Assembly: GCA_002725175.2 (NCBI GenBank)
Contig: PBQX02000108.1
Location: forward strand, 20,650-84,649
Origin: CACKLF01 sp002725175
GTDB taxonomy: Bacteria; Pseudomonadota; Alphaproteobacteria; Rhodobacterales; Rhodobacteraceae
Length of the DNA stretch: 64,000 nt
Reading direction: 5' to 3'
Below, piece after piece: positions 35,907 to 46,525 of the stretch (positions are counted from its first letter, which is position 1; each line of letters opens with the position of its first letter). The notes under the pieces were generated by a model. That model was not told where the DNA came from and searched no databases. It saw only the letters and a list, made by a program, of their open reading frames with translations. A program made the position numbers and the translations under genes.

Positions 35907-36188
35907 ATGAAATTAATCAAATGGCTAGCATTCACGGCAGCAGCACAACAAAATATAACAAGAGACTTTAAACCACGAGTTTATACTAGAATTACAATAA
36001 ATCATGTCGAATCTCGTGTTCGAGATTTTCTAATGGAAAATAATATTAATAACTGTTATCAATTCTTAGAGGACAATTCACACATGATATTAAAATGTTG
36101 GGGTGGTGATTTTTGGGAAAAAAAACAGTTATTCGAAGTTGATATTATTGTTAGGAAGGAATATCTTTCTAACAAAATTACATATTAA
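35907..36188 (+). CDS. Unknown 93-residue protein
   Basis: A small basic protein starting 23 bp after its neighbour. It may contain a short alpha/beta domain (VESRVRDFLMENNINNCYQF). No membrane segment is present despite the mildly hydrophobic start. No family is recognised. It ends 1 bp from the convergent gene at 36190. Confidence 0.45.
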   Translation: MKLIKWLAFTAAAQQNITRDFKPRVYTRITINHVESRVRDFLMENNINNCYQFLEDNSHMILKCWGGDFWEKKQLFEVDIIVRKEYLSNKITY

Positions 36189-36189
36189 C

Positions 36190-36867
36190 TTAGCGCCTTC
36201 GCTTTGTTTTGCGCTTTTTTTTTCTCAGTAACCGTTTCCTCTTCATCGTTCGTGTCGCCCGCGTGCGACGTCGCCTTCCTCCAAAAGGAATCATTTTTTT
36301 TGCTTTTTCATTTCTTTGTCTAACTAATCTATCGCGCAACTGTTCGCTATGCATTAATCTTGTTGGGCTGTTACGTCCTTCTTCTTCAGCCGTTTGTGGT
36401 CTATCCTCGAGCGCAACTAATGTCTCGCCATCGACTGTCTCAAATCCTTTTTTTATAACGTTACCAGAATCATCCTTTTTTAATTCCATCTGTTCGACAC
36501 CATGGTCAAGAGCAGCGTATCCAACCCTCCGGACCGGTCCAAATTGCCTATGGTGATCACCTGGATGATGCCCGAGGCCTTCGACTTCATCATTAATTGG
36601 AAGACGTCCATATCTATCCGATTTTGGACGGTCTAACAACAATGTCGCATCAGATTCTTTTTCTGGTTTGTATTCTATCTTTACATTTATTCTGCTCGGC
36701 CTTCGCGGCCGCGCCGTCGGCGACGCCTCGGCTTCATCTTTTATAACTTTAAAATATTTTGTGTCAAGATTTGGTCTTTTTAATAGTCGGGCACCGTCGG
36801 CCACCGCAACATTCTCTTCATAACTATCATCACTTATTAATGTTTCTGTTGAATCTTTTTTTTCCAT
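36190..36867 (-). CDS. Disordered protein with basic C-terminal tail
   Basis: The 225-residue protein is almost wholly hydrophilic with no folded domain visible. The last 17 residues (KRKRLLRKKKRKTKRRR) are extremely basic. A GC-rich patch (36695-36735) encodes RPRRPS-type residues. A similar tail ends the 1049-residue protein at 51621. Such tails may bind DNA, act as a nuclear or virion packaging signal, or bind negatively charged membranes. Confidence 0.5.
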   Translation of the reverse strand: MEKKDSTETLISDDSYEENVAVADGARLLKRPNLDTKYFKVIKDEAEASPTARPRRPSRINVKIEYKPEKESDATLLLDRPKSDRYGRLPINDEVEGLGHHPGDHHRQFGPVRRVGYAALDHGVEQMELKKDDSGNVIKKGFETVDGETLVALEDRPQTAEEEGRNSPTRLMHSEQLRDRLVRQRNEKAKKMIPFGGRRRRTRATRTMKRKRLLRKKKRKTKRRR

Positions 36868-36944
36868 TACTTAAAAATTTATTATTTTTAACATATTATA
36901 AATTGGATACATCAAATTTGGGCCGACGTTATTGACGACGAGGC

Positions 36945-39900
36945 CTAGGAGTCACCAGGCTCAATAAAATCAATTGTTATTGATGATTGATTTCCCATCA
37001 ATATATTTCCTCCACTAAAATTACCAATATATTGACCCAAAACTATTTCTGATCCCGAGCCGCCATCACTCTCGCGTGTGTAATCATCATTTTTAGTTAA
37101 CATTTCTTCAAATATACCATGTTTACTATAATTCCAAAACACTTTTTCAGACTGCGATGCCTGCAGCTGCGCGAACGCGGCAACGAAGCCGCCGCCGGCT
37201 TTAAATATACAACTATTTTCTTCTTCAGTCTCTGCTAATGCTATTGTTTCAGTATCATTAATACATGTATTAAATACTTTTATATTATGTATTTTTCCCT
37301 CAAATTTTGAATATAAGGCTTCGGTGTGCCGGGCTGCCCCTATTATAAAACCAGTACCTTCACCAGATCCAGTATCTAAGGGTGCTTGCTGGCCGTTGTG
37401 TGTGTGAGGAACCAATTCCTTACTCCAGTCTCCAGTTTCCGGGTCCTTTACAAATAGATGAGCTAGTCCGGAACCATCAATTTCTTCATAACTTACTGCT
37501 ATTGTAGTTCTAACTCCTTCCTGTACTACTGAACTAGTAGTTTCTGGATTACTAGACCAACCCTGAACTGATAATTTATACCCAGCCCCAGCAGTGTCGT
37601 CAGAATCAGACCAGTCGCCATTGTATCGAAGGTGAACATTATATCCTGCCTGCGCCAGCTGCCCAGTACCATAAAAACATATAGGTCTTAAATTTACATG
37701 TTTATAGGGGTGCGACGACGCGACATCTGATTCATAAGCGGTTATAGTAGCCATGATTGTACGAGCATTATTACCAGTTATTCCAGCATCACTTGTATTG
37801 AAATCATCACTTAAGTCAATATGATGATTTAAATCAAAATCAATAATAGAATCACTATTAAACACTATAGTGGATTCATCAAATATGGTAGCACAAATAT
37901 ACCATTTTCCAGTATGAGTAGTGGTGAACTCACGCTTCAGAACATTGTCTACATAAAAATATACTTTTGATTCTTCCGCATTTGCTATAATTTTTAGTTT
38001 TTTACCAATAAAATCGTAATCGCTTTGTGACTCATACGATACAATGTCCGCGTCGTCTCCGCAGTATGCTATTTTATCGTTTTGGTGAAAGAAATATAAT
38101 TCTTTATCATTATACGCCTCTGAATCCACGGAATCACTGTTATTTAACGTAAAACCATTACTAGAAAGGTCAGCACTACTTATGCCAACGGACCTCTTCG
38201 TTGAATATCCAGAAAGAGTAAAACTTACACCAGTATATATATTAGAACTTGTTTGGAATGAATAATCTACATTTGTCCATTCGATTTGTGGATCGGCGGC
38301 GTCATTGTGACTATTATTACCAATAATGGTATAATTTTGTGAATCCCAGTAATAGTGTTTCCCTATTATTGTATCTATTATTGGCATTCTGGTAATGGCA
38401 CTGTCACCACTGTCTCGTTGTTTTCCAAAATACTTAATTTCGGCTACTGAACAGCGGGGGCCACGAGTAGCTGATACAACTAAAGCAAATTGCTTGTAAT
38501 AATCGTTGATTGTGTGTGGAATAAACGAACTACCTCCGCCATTTGTTTCATCATTTATATTTGCATCTGTTTTATTTAATAATTCGAACCAAGTAGAACC
38601 GTCATTTGATGCCAAAACTTTAAAATCCTTTGGAGCGTTAACACGATTATCCCAAACGGTAGTCCCGTCGTCCTCGATATCCCTTGCAGTAATGTGAACC
38701 GAAGTCAGTTTTATATAGTGTGGAAGTTCCAATGAAATCCATTCCCCGGATACATCTCCGAGACTGCTAGAACCTTGGTAAACTCCAGACGAGTACAAAC
38801 CTGTTGACGTACACATCCAATAATCTTGACCGACACGATTTTTGTTAAACGCATGCCAAGGCGCCCTTCCAGCGTGAGTTGAACTTGCAGTAGTCACGTA
38901 ACCATACGAGTCATCACTAGTAAGAGCTATTTCAGGATATTCATTCGCTTCCGAGGGCCAATTCAGGACACAACTACCTCTAAGTTGTTTATTATTATAA
39001 ATATTACTTAATTCATTTTGAGTAATATATCGAGGAATAGATGGGTAATTTCCTATAAACTCCAACTCAGAAAGTGCGGTAGTCGTCCCACCATTTGTTC
39101 TTATTACTACAAGAGACAAAGATACATAAGCTTTAGTAAGGGTTGGCAAATAATATGTATTTCCCGTTTCAGAATATGTTGTTTGTTCTGTTATTGCGTA
39201 AATCTCATCCCATTCTCCAGTTAAGGTTTCTCTACCATATATTTTCCAATCTCTTGGGGCATCAGTCATTGTTGAACCATCCGCAGAGAAGCGATGAAGC
39301 TTCACTGCTGCACAGTGCACTGCCAATGGCATATTCAAAATAACATATTCACCATTATCAGTTTGTCCACCAGTGGTGTTGTCTCCCAAATTGGATGGAT
39401 TACTGGTTGTATAAATACCACTGGTTCCAGTATAGCGCCCAGTTCCACATACCCATTTATTAGTTGTAGTTGTATCAATTCCGTCAAAACAATGAAAAGC
39501 GTTGTATGTATAGTCGTTCTCCGGGTAAACGCTCGAAGCTTCACACGAATAACCGCTTTCGTATTCGTCATCTGAATTCATACTTATTGTAGGTTCGCTA
39601 TGTGTGACTTCGCCATTCGACGCCGATGCAGATGCTATGTAATCTGGATTTAAACCAGTATTGACAATTTTACCAGAATATGGAATGTATGCACCATTTT
39701 CATTAATTCTACACAAATAGGTGTCCACAAATTCATCTCCGACACCCCTGGGTTCTTCGAGTAAACTACCCACTATATAACTATTTGTAATATTATCATA
39801 AGTTGCAAAGTCGATGGCCATGGTGCCTTCGTGAATCGAAGATATGCTGCCGAAATTTGCACCTAAAGCATTTAATGGTGAATTATCAATATTTGAATAA

Positions 39901-42900
39901 TTAAATGATAAATTATGATTAGATATTGATACACTTGCACCAGACAATCCGGATAATTCATTCGATTCGTTTTCTCTATGAAGTCTAATACTCATACCGT
40001 TTGAATCATCTGTGGGTATATATAATGTTGCTCTAGTGCATGATTTCCCATCGTTAATTGAATCACCATTTATAATGTATTGTGAATTAGAATATTCGTC
40101 AATATTAAATTCAAAATTTTCTAATTCATTAAATTTAAAATTAATATCTGTTAATAATGTAAAAAACTGCAATTCTGCGACCAACAATTTATTAAAACCA
40201 AAAGATTGTGTAAAGACAATCGCAAAAGTGTCGTAACCATCCGTCTGTTTATTAGCATCAATAGTGAAATCTGTTCCTCCAGTATCGGTGTTTCCAGAAA
40301 CATACTCTCCGATGTAATCTGTTCGAAGTTCATGATGAAGCTCGACCCATCCCGACGACGCGTTCCAACCGTATACATACCACTCTTTCGGAGATCTGTC
40401 ATCATTTCCACCGTCTTGCCTTGTGAGTCGATATGATGCCAATCTTTTGGCGTTTGGCAATTCCAATTTGACCCATTCACCATCGTGTGTTGTTCCGCTT
40501 GTCGACGTATCTGTTGCCAAGTTAGCTGAACCAGAATAAGATCCATCTGTTGCGTAAAGACTATTATTCGTTTGCCAAGCGTCAGTTGATGGTGTTGTAA
40601 GAAAGTTAAAGATTTTCCAACTGTCAGTTGGATTACTGGAAGCATTGCAAGAATAGCCACCAGAGGTTTGTCCTGTCATTGCTGTTTTTGGCTCACGAAC
40701 AGTAGGAGAAGATAGTCTTGCTACTGGAATATTATTTATTCTAATATCACTTCCGGTTTTTCTTGTACAAACCAATGCATATTCCAAATAAGGTGTTGAA
40801 TTTGATATATTAAAAGTAGATGGAGAGGATGTTATAATTGCATTTGTTTCGGAATGAATTTCTGACCAATTCGTACCATCATTGTTTCCATAAATTTTGA
40901 AATCCATTTCAGGAGGTACACATAAAAATTGAATTTGACCTATCCTTGTATTGGTTTTATCCGCAGAAATAACTGGCGGAGTATTGCGAGTAATAACGAT
41001 TGCGAATGATACATATTCTTTAATAGTTGGTGTGTCTAAGTCATACTGATCTCCAGTATCCCCCGGACTAACATCAACTTGTTCCATTAACAATTCCCAA
41101 TTACTTCCAGTTGTTTCCCTACCATAAATATTCCAATCTTTCGGCTGACGCGAACCACCATCGGTTAGACCTTGACTAGTAATTATAACTCCACTTAATC
41201 TACGCATATAAGGCATTTCTAATATAAGAAACTCACCATTTGGTATTCCATTTGGTGCTGTCCCATTATCCTTTTCTTCTAATATTCTAACCCATGATAA
41301 ATACGCGCCGTTCATCGTGGAGAGAAAAGAGAAGGTTATTTTACCATCTGAATCCGGTTTAATATAACCTACACAGTTTGCAAAATCTTCATCTGTATCG
41401 TCTTGACCATAACTGTGACTTTGAATATTTTGTCCAATAACATCTACTGTGATATCATATTGCTGGGCGGGAGCGCTATTGTAAGTCCATATAGCATATT
41501 TATATGTACTAGTGCTAAGTAAACCATCTACATACATTATGGTAGTAAGCGCATCCGACGTCTGATGTTTAACACCTCTAGCATAATCAGGGATAAAATT
41601 AAGATTTTCTACTGTTAAATATAATCCATTTTCGATTGGAATATGTATAGTATCATCTGGGTCACCCTGACTCTCGGGGTTCGCGCCGGCCGAGGGATCT
41701 CCCTCCCACCTATAGGTGCCGCTGGCAGGTACGGTGTATGTTCCTGGTACATATATTCTTACGAATTCATTGTATAAATTTTTTTCTGACAAATCTACAG
41801 TTGTAAAAGAACAAATATGGTTTAAATCAGTAAATTCGTATATTGTTGTATTGGTGGTATTATCACTAGTATTAGTATTTATTATCTTTGTAGCAAAATT
41901 ATTTTCGTCTGTTGTTAACATATAATCGAAAACATTATACCAAGCAGGGCCACGCACAAGATGGTAATTGTCATTACCCGTAAATTGGTTTCCATCATAC
42001 ACAACATCAAGATATTTGTCTAATAATTGTGGTTTAAAACCTTGAATTCTAGATGCGCTGGCGTCGTCGGCGCTTACTGGGGTGCGATTATATACAACAA
42101 TCCCTTGTAACTCGGTAATATTATAATTTTTATTTAGATCTATGATTAAACTATAATCTGTGAAATGATCAATTTCTGAGTGGGCATATTGATATATTGA
42201 ACCAGCTGGTGATGTCAAACTATCATCATTCGCATATTTCGCATAATTTTTTACACCATCATATTCAAAAGAAGCATCATCTTGCAAAGATGCTTCTGCG
42301 AGATCATCATCCCAATTAAAACTTCTATGTTTGTAACTTATCCAATCTGACTTACTCCATAATGCTTCCGAAGCACCATTTGATACTGAAGCAATATTTA
42401 TATTCCCTAACCATACTTGTACTTGTCTTAAATTACATGGTAGTGTTCCATCGCTTTTAATTAACAAATATCTAAAAGTTGTACCCATTTTTGTATCAGA
42501 ACCTAAATTACAAATTTCCGATTCAGTCATATATGGGCGAGGCAAGTAATGTCCATTAGTACCATCATAGTTTTCTTCCTTTGTATACCATGTCAGAGAT
42601 TCAAATGCGTTATAAGCATATTTATCCAGACTCGAGTCTTCACTAGACGCGAGACATCTGTATCCACTTTCTGAATGTGAACCACCAAAGGTGGTGATTG
42701 TTGGCTCTTTATAAATTAATGTATTTGGTATTAGTTCTGCATGTGGTGTTCGTATTTCAATATTGCGTAAAATTTGTGATTCATCTAATTCCAACTTAAT
42801 ATAATCTCCACTATCTACACCAGATAGTGAAGTTCCTGTATAGGTATCACTATTTTTAGTTGTATAATACGCTAATTCACCAATGTAGGGCGAGTGCCAC

Positions 42901-45713
42901 GCGTTCACCGCCCTATATACAGTTATACGATATATTTTATACAATCCTGGTGAAGAAATAGCAAACTCAGAATAGGGTGGAATGTTACCATCAATGTCAA
43001 CTGCGCTAGATACGGGCATACCATTTTCGCCATTTGGGCCGTTAGTCCCCCCACCGACTGTGCTGAGCCATTCTATTCCATTGTGTTTATAATTTTTAAT
43101 TTCATGAATAATTGTCCATTCATCAGGAACTTGCGTACCTTGAATTGTCCATGTACTCGGTAACGCCTGCCGCCGGTCTATGGCCTGGAGTTGAGTCTGT
43201 CCTGCTCTTGCCCACATTCTGTAGTGCGTTATCATCTTTGATTCTGGAAATTCAAAATCTACGTAAAAATTACCAGAGTCGTCCCAACCGCCCCCACGAT
43301 TTTCATCACCAATATAACCATCAAATATTGATGCATTTGCATTTTCTGCAGCAAGTTCGCTTGGGACAGTAAAAGTTGCAGGATTGCTGTCATCACCGTT
43401 TACTAAAACTATGGTATCTCCAGCACTGATTACATCTAGATTTGATGCCAATGTTCCATTGATTTTAAACGATATAGGATCACCAAACCCATGTGTTGCA
43501 TCGTTTACGTCAAGAATTAGTTGGCCGTTATTATCACTTGAAAATACAAGTGCATGCCCTGAGCCAACCTGTCCAGTGTTACCAGATAGCAGATCATATC
43601 TAACAGAATTGGTTGTATAAGTACTTCTTACGTAACTATCACCCCTGTTAAACCATCCGCCAGCTGTTAAAGAAAGAGTGGCTGGTGGAGTTCCAGAAAA
43701 ACTACCATTACTTGTTAAACCATCTGCACCAGCCTCAGCTATTAATGAATTACTATAGAAACCTTCCCCACTCCAAGGCATTTGTAAATCTATATCTGGG
43801 ATTAATTCTCTTAAATTTATTGTTTTAGAATGGTTTGTTATTTCTGCACTAACATTCATAGGAATAGGAGATTCACTGCCAAAAACAGCAGTTAAAGTTT
43901 CAGTATTTTCAGAATCGTCTATAATTGCTGTTGTAGAAGGTGTTGAAGAAAACGAAGCTGTGCCAATCATATTTCCATCAAATCTGTAATAATATTTATT
44001 TATTGTTATTTCGTTTGTAAATAACACAATTTCATCATTGGAATTCAAGAGTTCCATAGTATAACCAAGTATTCTTGCACCATCACCAGTAGCAGTCGGA
44101 ACTTCTTCGGTCGCTCTATTGTATAATACAATAGATTCGAGATCATGTATTGACACATCTGTACCTAAATCTATACCGAAATTATCACCAATAATTGTAT
44201 TATTATCCGAGAAGAACAAATCAGCTAATAAAATATTATTATGTATTCTTCCAACATTGGAAACTTCTGCTGTTGTCGTATAGGCAGATGTTCCACTTAC
44301 AGAGGAAGATGCTATATTTGTTCCACCTACCCAAACTTGTAATTCGTCAACATTGATTGATTCGTCGGGCCCGAGACCACTTGAAGTTTTTACAAAACGT
44401 ACTTTTCTGAAAGTTAGATGATTTTGATTAATATCTATAACAGTTACACCTAAATGTGAATTATCCAATTGTTCATCAAAATAATAGAATAAACTATTTA
44501 TATAACTCATTTCTAATGCCTCGTTATACATTTGGAAAAACCGTACATAACCTAAAGTTGCAGTGTCAGTAGCACCATGTTCGGGTGGCGTGCCCGACCA
44601 TTCGCCGTATAATGCAAACGTGTCACGTGTTGCATTTACCGGAACTGCTATACCAAATACATCCGGATCATAGCTAGCATCAGTGCTATCCGCGGTGTTT
44701 GATACAAGAATTGTTTCATATGATGTGCCGTTGACTATTACCGTTGGACTATGTCCATTTTTACAGACAATTGCCCATTGTATCCAAGTGTCAAATTCAA
44801 AATTATAATCATTACATATCCATTTGGTGGACTTCTGGGTACCAGTATTGTCAATATGCGTTAACTCAAATCTATAATATGTATTACCATATTCATCATC
44901 AACTTTAATCAATCTATAATAGATTGTACTCCAGACTAAGGCTACCAATAAAACCATAGAATTTTTGTAAGTATTACTGCCACTATGTTGGAAACGTTGT
45001 GTCGAAGGTATATAGTTCATAGATATTATTGTCATTTCACCTCCAAATTCAGAATTCAATCCGGATAATCTTACTGTTAATCCTGCGTATTGTGGTATTA
45101 TTCCACTACTATCTGAAGGGTCTCCACCATGACCTTGTGTGCCCGATGTATCAATATAGTCAAATAACCTAACGGCTTTTTTCTCTTTATCATAACTTGG
45201 ATATGTGCTATAGCCCGCATTTGCGGTGCCATTGCTTCTAGTAAACCTACCAACAATAGTATCTGATGTATATGATTTTCTAGGAATCTTATTTGATACA
45301 AACGCGTAATCACGATAATAATAATCATCCGGATATTCTGTTGTAAAATCAAAATATACCAATGGCCCTTTAGTAAATACATCTTTGAGTGATACCATTA
45401 ATTCTGGTTCTGGCTCGGGTTGTGGTTCTGGTTCTGGTTCTGGTTCAGGCTCAGGTTCTGGTTCTGGTATATAATCTAATAACTCATCAATATTACCAGC
45501 GATATAATTTGCAAAAAAATCTAAATCATTTTCATCAATACCTCTGATACCATCTATTCCGCTAATATTGCTAATAGCACTTGATTCATTTATACTATTA
45601 TACATTTCAGGAAAATAATGATTCCCACTATCATCCAAATCCAAATACGATGCTAATAATACAAGATCAAGGAGATTTATGTTAGTATCATTGTTCAAAT
45701 CTCCTAACACCAT
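36945..45713 (-). CDS. Giant modular adhesin-like protein with dockerin, LamG and discoidin-like domains
   Basis: The 2922-residue protein begins with a dockerin-like pair of calcium loops: GDLNNDTNINLLDLVLLASY at residues 4-23, and a second near residues 56-70 with IDENDLDFFANYI. A PEPEPQ linker follows (about 85-105), then a LamG-like domain (about 150-410) and at least four F5/8C (discoidin)-like modules marked by GYSCxASS and WxxYG motifs (for example SGYSCEASSVYPENDY and APRDWKIYGRETL). A C-terminal LamG-like domain contains GFIIGAARHTEALYSKFEGK. These modules bind glycans or other surface ligands. No signal peptide is apparent. A virion fibre or host-attachment protein is the best guess. 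It shares modules with the giant protein at 59264. Confidence 0.72.
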   Translation of the reverse strand: MVLGDLNNDTNINLLDLVLLASYLDLDDSGNHYFPEMYNSINESSAISNISGIDGIRGIDENDLDFFANYIAGNIDELLDYIPEPEPEPEPEPEPEPQPEPEPELMVSLKDVFTKGPLVYFDFTTEYPDDYYYRDYAFVSNKIPRKSYTSDTIVGRFTRSNGTANAGYSTYPSYDKEKKAVRLFDYIDTSGTQGHGGDPSDSSGIIPQYAGLTVRLSGLNSEFGGEMTIISMNYIPSTQRFQHSGSNTYKNSMVLLVALVWSTIYYRLIKVDDEYGNTYYRFELTHIDNTGTQKSTKWICNDYNFEFDTWIQWAIVCKNGHSPTVIVNGTSYETILVSNTADSTDASYDPDVFGIAVPVNATRDTFALYGEWSGTPPEHGATDTATLGYVRFFQMYNEALEMSYINSLFYYFDEQLDNSHLGVTVIDINQNHLTFRKVRFVKTSSGLGPDESINVDELQVWVGGTNIASSSVSGTSAYTTTAEVSNVGRIHNNILLADLFFSDNNTIIGDNFGIDLGTDVSIHDLESIVLYNRATEEVPTATGDGARILGYTMELLNSNDEIVLFTNEITINKYYYRFDGNMIGTASFSSTPSTTAIIDDSENTETLTAVFGSESPIPMNVSAEITNHSKTINLRELIPDIDLQMPWSGEGFYSNSLIAEAGADGLTSNGSFSGTPPATLSLTAGGWFNRGDSYVRSTYTTNSVRYDLLSGNTGQVGSGHALVFSSDNNGQLILDVNDATHGFGDPISFKINGTLASNLDVISAGDTIVLVNGDDSNPATFTVPSELAAENANASIFDGYIGDENRGGGWDDSGNFYVDFEFPESKMITHYRMWARAGQTQLQAIDRRQALPSTWTIQGTQVPDEWTIIHEIKNYKHNGIEWLSTVGGGTNGPNGENGMPVSSAVDIDGNIPPYSEFAISSPGLYKIYRITVYRAVNAWHSPYIGELAYYTTKNSDTYTGTSLSGVDSGDYIKLELDESQILRNIEIRTPHAELIPNTLIYKEPTITTFGGSHSESGYRCLASSEDSSLDKYAYNAFESLTWYTKEENYDGTNGHYLPRPYMTESEICNLGSDTKMGTTFRYLLIKSDGTLPCNLRQVQVWLGNINIASVSNGASEALWSKSDWISYKHRSFNWDDDLAEASLQDDASFEYDGVKNYAKYANDDSLTSPAGSIYQYAHSEIDHFTDYSLIIDLNKNYNITELQGIVVYNRTPVSADDASASRIQGFKPQLLDKYLDVVYDGNQFTGNDNYHLVRGPAWYNVFDYMLTTDENNFATKIINTNTSDNTTNTTIYEFTDLNHICSFTTVDLSEKNLYNEFVRIYVPGTYTVPASGTYRWEGDPSAGANPESQGDPDDTIHIPIENGLYLTVENLNFIPDYARGVKHQTSDALTTIMYVDGLLSTSTYKYAIWTYNSAPAQQYDITVDVIGQNIQSHSYGQDDTDEDFANCVGYIKPDSDGKITFSFLSTMNGAYLSWVRILEEKDNGTAPNGIPNGEFLILEMPYMRRLSGVIITSQGLTDGGSRQPKDWNIYGRETTGSNWELLMEQVDVSPGDTGDQYDLDTPTIKEYVSFAIVITRNTPPVISADKTNTRIGQIQFLCVPPEMDFKIYGNNDGTNWSEIHSETNAIITSSPSTFNISNSTPYLEYALVCTRKTGSDIRINNIPVARLSSPTVREPKTAMTGQTSGGYSCNASSNPTDSWKIFNFLTTPSTDAWQTNNSLYATDGSYSGSANLATDTSTSGTTHDGEWVKLELPNAKRLASYRLTRQDGGNDDRSPKEWYVYGWNASSGWVELHHELRTDYIGEYVSGNTDTGGTDFTIDANKQTDGYDTFAIVFTQSFGFNKLLVAELQFFTLLTDINFKFNELENFEFNIDEYSNSQYIINGDSINDGKSCTRATLYIPTDDSNGMSIRLHRENESNELSGLSGASVSISNHNLSFNYSNIDNSPLNALGANFGSISSIHEGTMAIDFATYDNITNSYIVGSLLEEPRGVGDEFVDTYLCRINENGAYIPYSGKIVNTGLNPDYIASASASNGEVTHSEPTISMNSDDEYESGYSCEASSVYPENDYTYNAFHCFDGIDTTTTNKWVCGTGRYTGTSGIYTTSNPSNLGDNTTGGQTDNGEYVILNMPLAVHCAAVKLHRFSADGSTMTDAPRDWKIYGRETLTGEWDEIYAITEQTTYSETGNTYYLPTLTKAYVSLSLVVIRTNGGTTTALSELEFIGNYPSIPRYITQNELSNIYNNKQLRGSCVLNWPSEANEYPEIALTSDDSYGYVTTASSTHAGRAPWHAFNKNRVGQDYWMCTSTGLYSSGVYQGSSSLGDVSGEWISLELPHYIKLTSVHITARDIEDDGTTVWDNRVNAPKDFKVLASNDGSTWFELLNKTDANINDETNGGGSSFIPHTINDYYKQFALVVSATRGPRCSVAEIKYFGKQRDSGDSAITRMPIIDTIIGKHYYWDSQNYTIIGNNSHNDAADPQIEWTNVDYSFQTSSNIYTGVSFTLSGYSTKRSVGISSADLSSNGFTLNNSDSVDSEAYNDKELYFFHQNDKIAYCGDDADIVSYESQSDYDFIGKKLKIIANAEESKVYFYVDNVLKREFTTTHTGKWYICATIFDESTIVFNSDSIIDFDLNHHIDLSDDFNTSDAGITGNNARTIMATITAYESDVASSHPYKHVNLRPICFYGTGQLAQAGYNVHLRYNGDWSDSDDTAGAGYKLSVQGWSSNPETTSSVVQEGVRTTIAVSYEEIDGSGLAHLFVKDPETGDWSKELVPHTHNGQQAPLDTGSGEGTGFIIGAARHTEALYSKFEGKIHNIKVFNTCINDTETIALAETEEENSCIFKAGGGFVAAFAQLQASQSEKVFWNYSKHGIFEEMLTKNDDYTRESDGGSGSEIVLGQYIGNFSGGNILMGNQSSITIDFIEPGDS

Positions 45714-45739
45714 ATAATTATATTAAATGTTTAAGTATT

Positions 45740-46381
45740 CTAGAGTGTTCCCCTACATACTGGGCAATTATTGTGACTTTGAAACCATTGTTCTATACAA
45801 TTTGCATGAAAAAAATGTGAGCAATTATTTATTGTACGAATAATATCTGCACTTTGAAATGGAGAATGACAAATTGTACATGGGTTGTTTTCATCTTGCA
45901 CATGTTCATCATTAATAATTGATAATATTGTTCCAGAGTGCAATGATTGAACAGATGTGTGTCTTTGTGGCGCTTGTGCCTCGACAACTTCAACTTGTAA
46001 ACTAGCTGCCGGAATATTTAAAACACTTTGAATAATCCCTCCAACCATATCCTGAATATTATTCAGATTTGCTCCGGACGAATCATTCTGATTATTCGTA
46101 CGAATAGGTGTTCCAAGTGCAGCTGAAAACGTAGTATTATTACCCAAATTACTTATACCTAAATTTAATAAACTAGCTAAATCTATTGTATTTAAATCAG
46201 GTGTATCTTGGTCATTTATTGTAGGTGACTCTTCATTGACTCGTGCTGATACGGACTCTTCCGACTCATCACTATCATTTAAATTTTCTTCATCCACGCC
46301 TTCAGCGCCAATATCGTTGATACCGTTATAAATGTTAATTCTACTATTATAAATATTAAAAGTAATTCTACTATTAGCCAT
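45740..46381 (-). CDS. RING-H2 finger protein, probable E3 ubiquitin ligase
   Basis: The last 50 residues form a RING-H2: CTICHSPF, then CSHFFHANCIEQWF and CPVC. The C3H2C3 arrangement is typical of active E3 ligases. I use the ATG at 46381 (MANSRITFNIYN), giving 213 residues; a start 12 bp upstream is possible. The first 160 residues are Asn/Ser/Asp-rich and probably disordered. It is the second RING protein in the window. No transmembrane segment is seen. Confidence 0.82.
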   Translation of the reverse strand: MANSRITFNIYNSRINIYNGINDIGAEGVDEENLNDSDESEESVSARVNEESPTINDQDTPDLNTIDLASLLNLGISNLGNNTTFSAALGTPIRTNNQNDSSGANLNNIQDMVGGIIQSVLNIPAASLQVEVVEAQAPQRHTSVQSLHSGTILSIINDEHVQDENNPCTICHSPFQSADIIRTINNCSHFFHANCIEQWFQSHNNCPVCRGTL

Positions 46382-46525
46382 ATATAAATACAAACAATTA
46401 ATTTTAAAAAGCTACGACCACGAGATTCAAAAAAATGACACTTTTTTTGTTCTAAGATTTATATATGTAAATAATAGAATCACAACACCATAGCTCACAA
46501 GAAAACCGGAAAAACTGTTTTACAA

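Noticed and set aside
46394..46525. Possible tRNA or other structural RNA in intergenic gaps
   Set aside because: I looked for tRNA T-loop and cloverleaf pairing in the gaps and found none; no rRNA-like sequence either.
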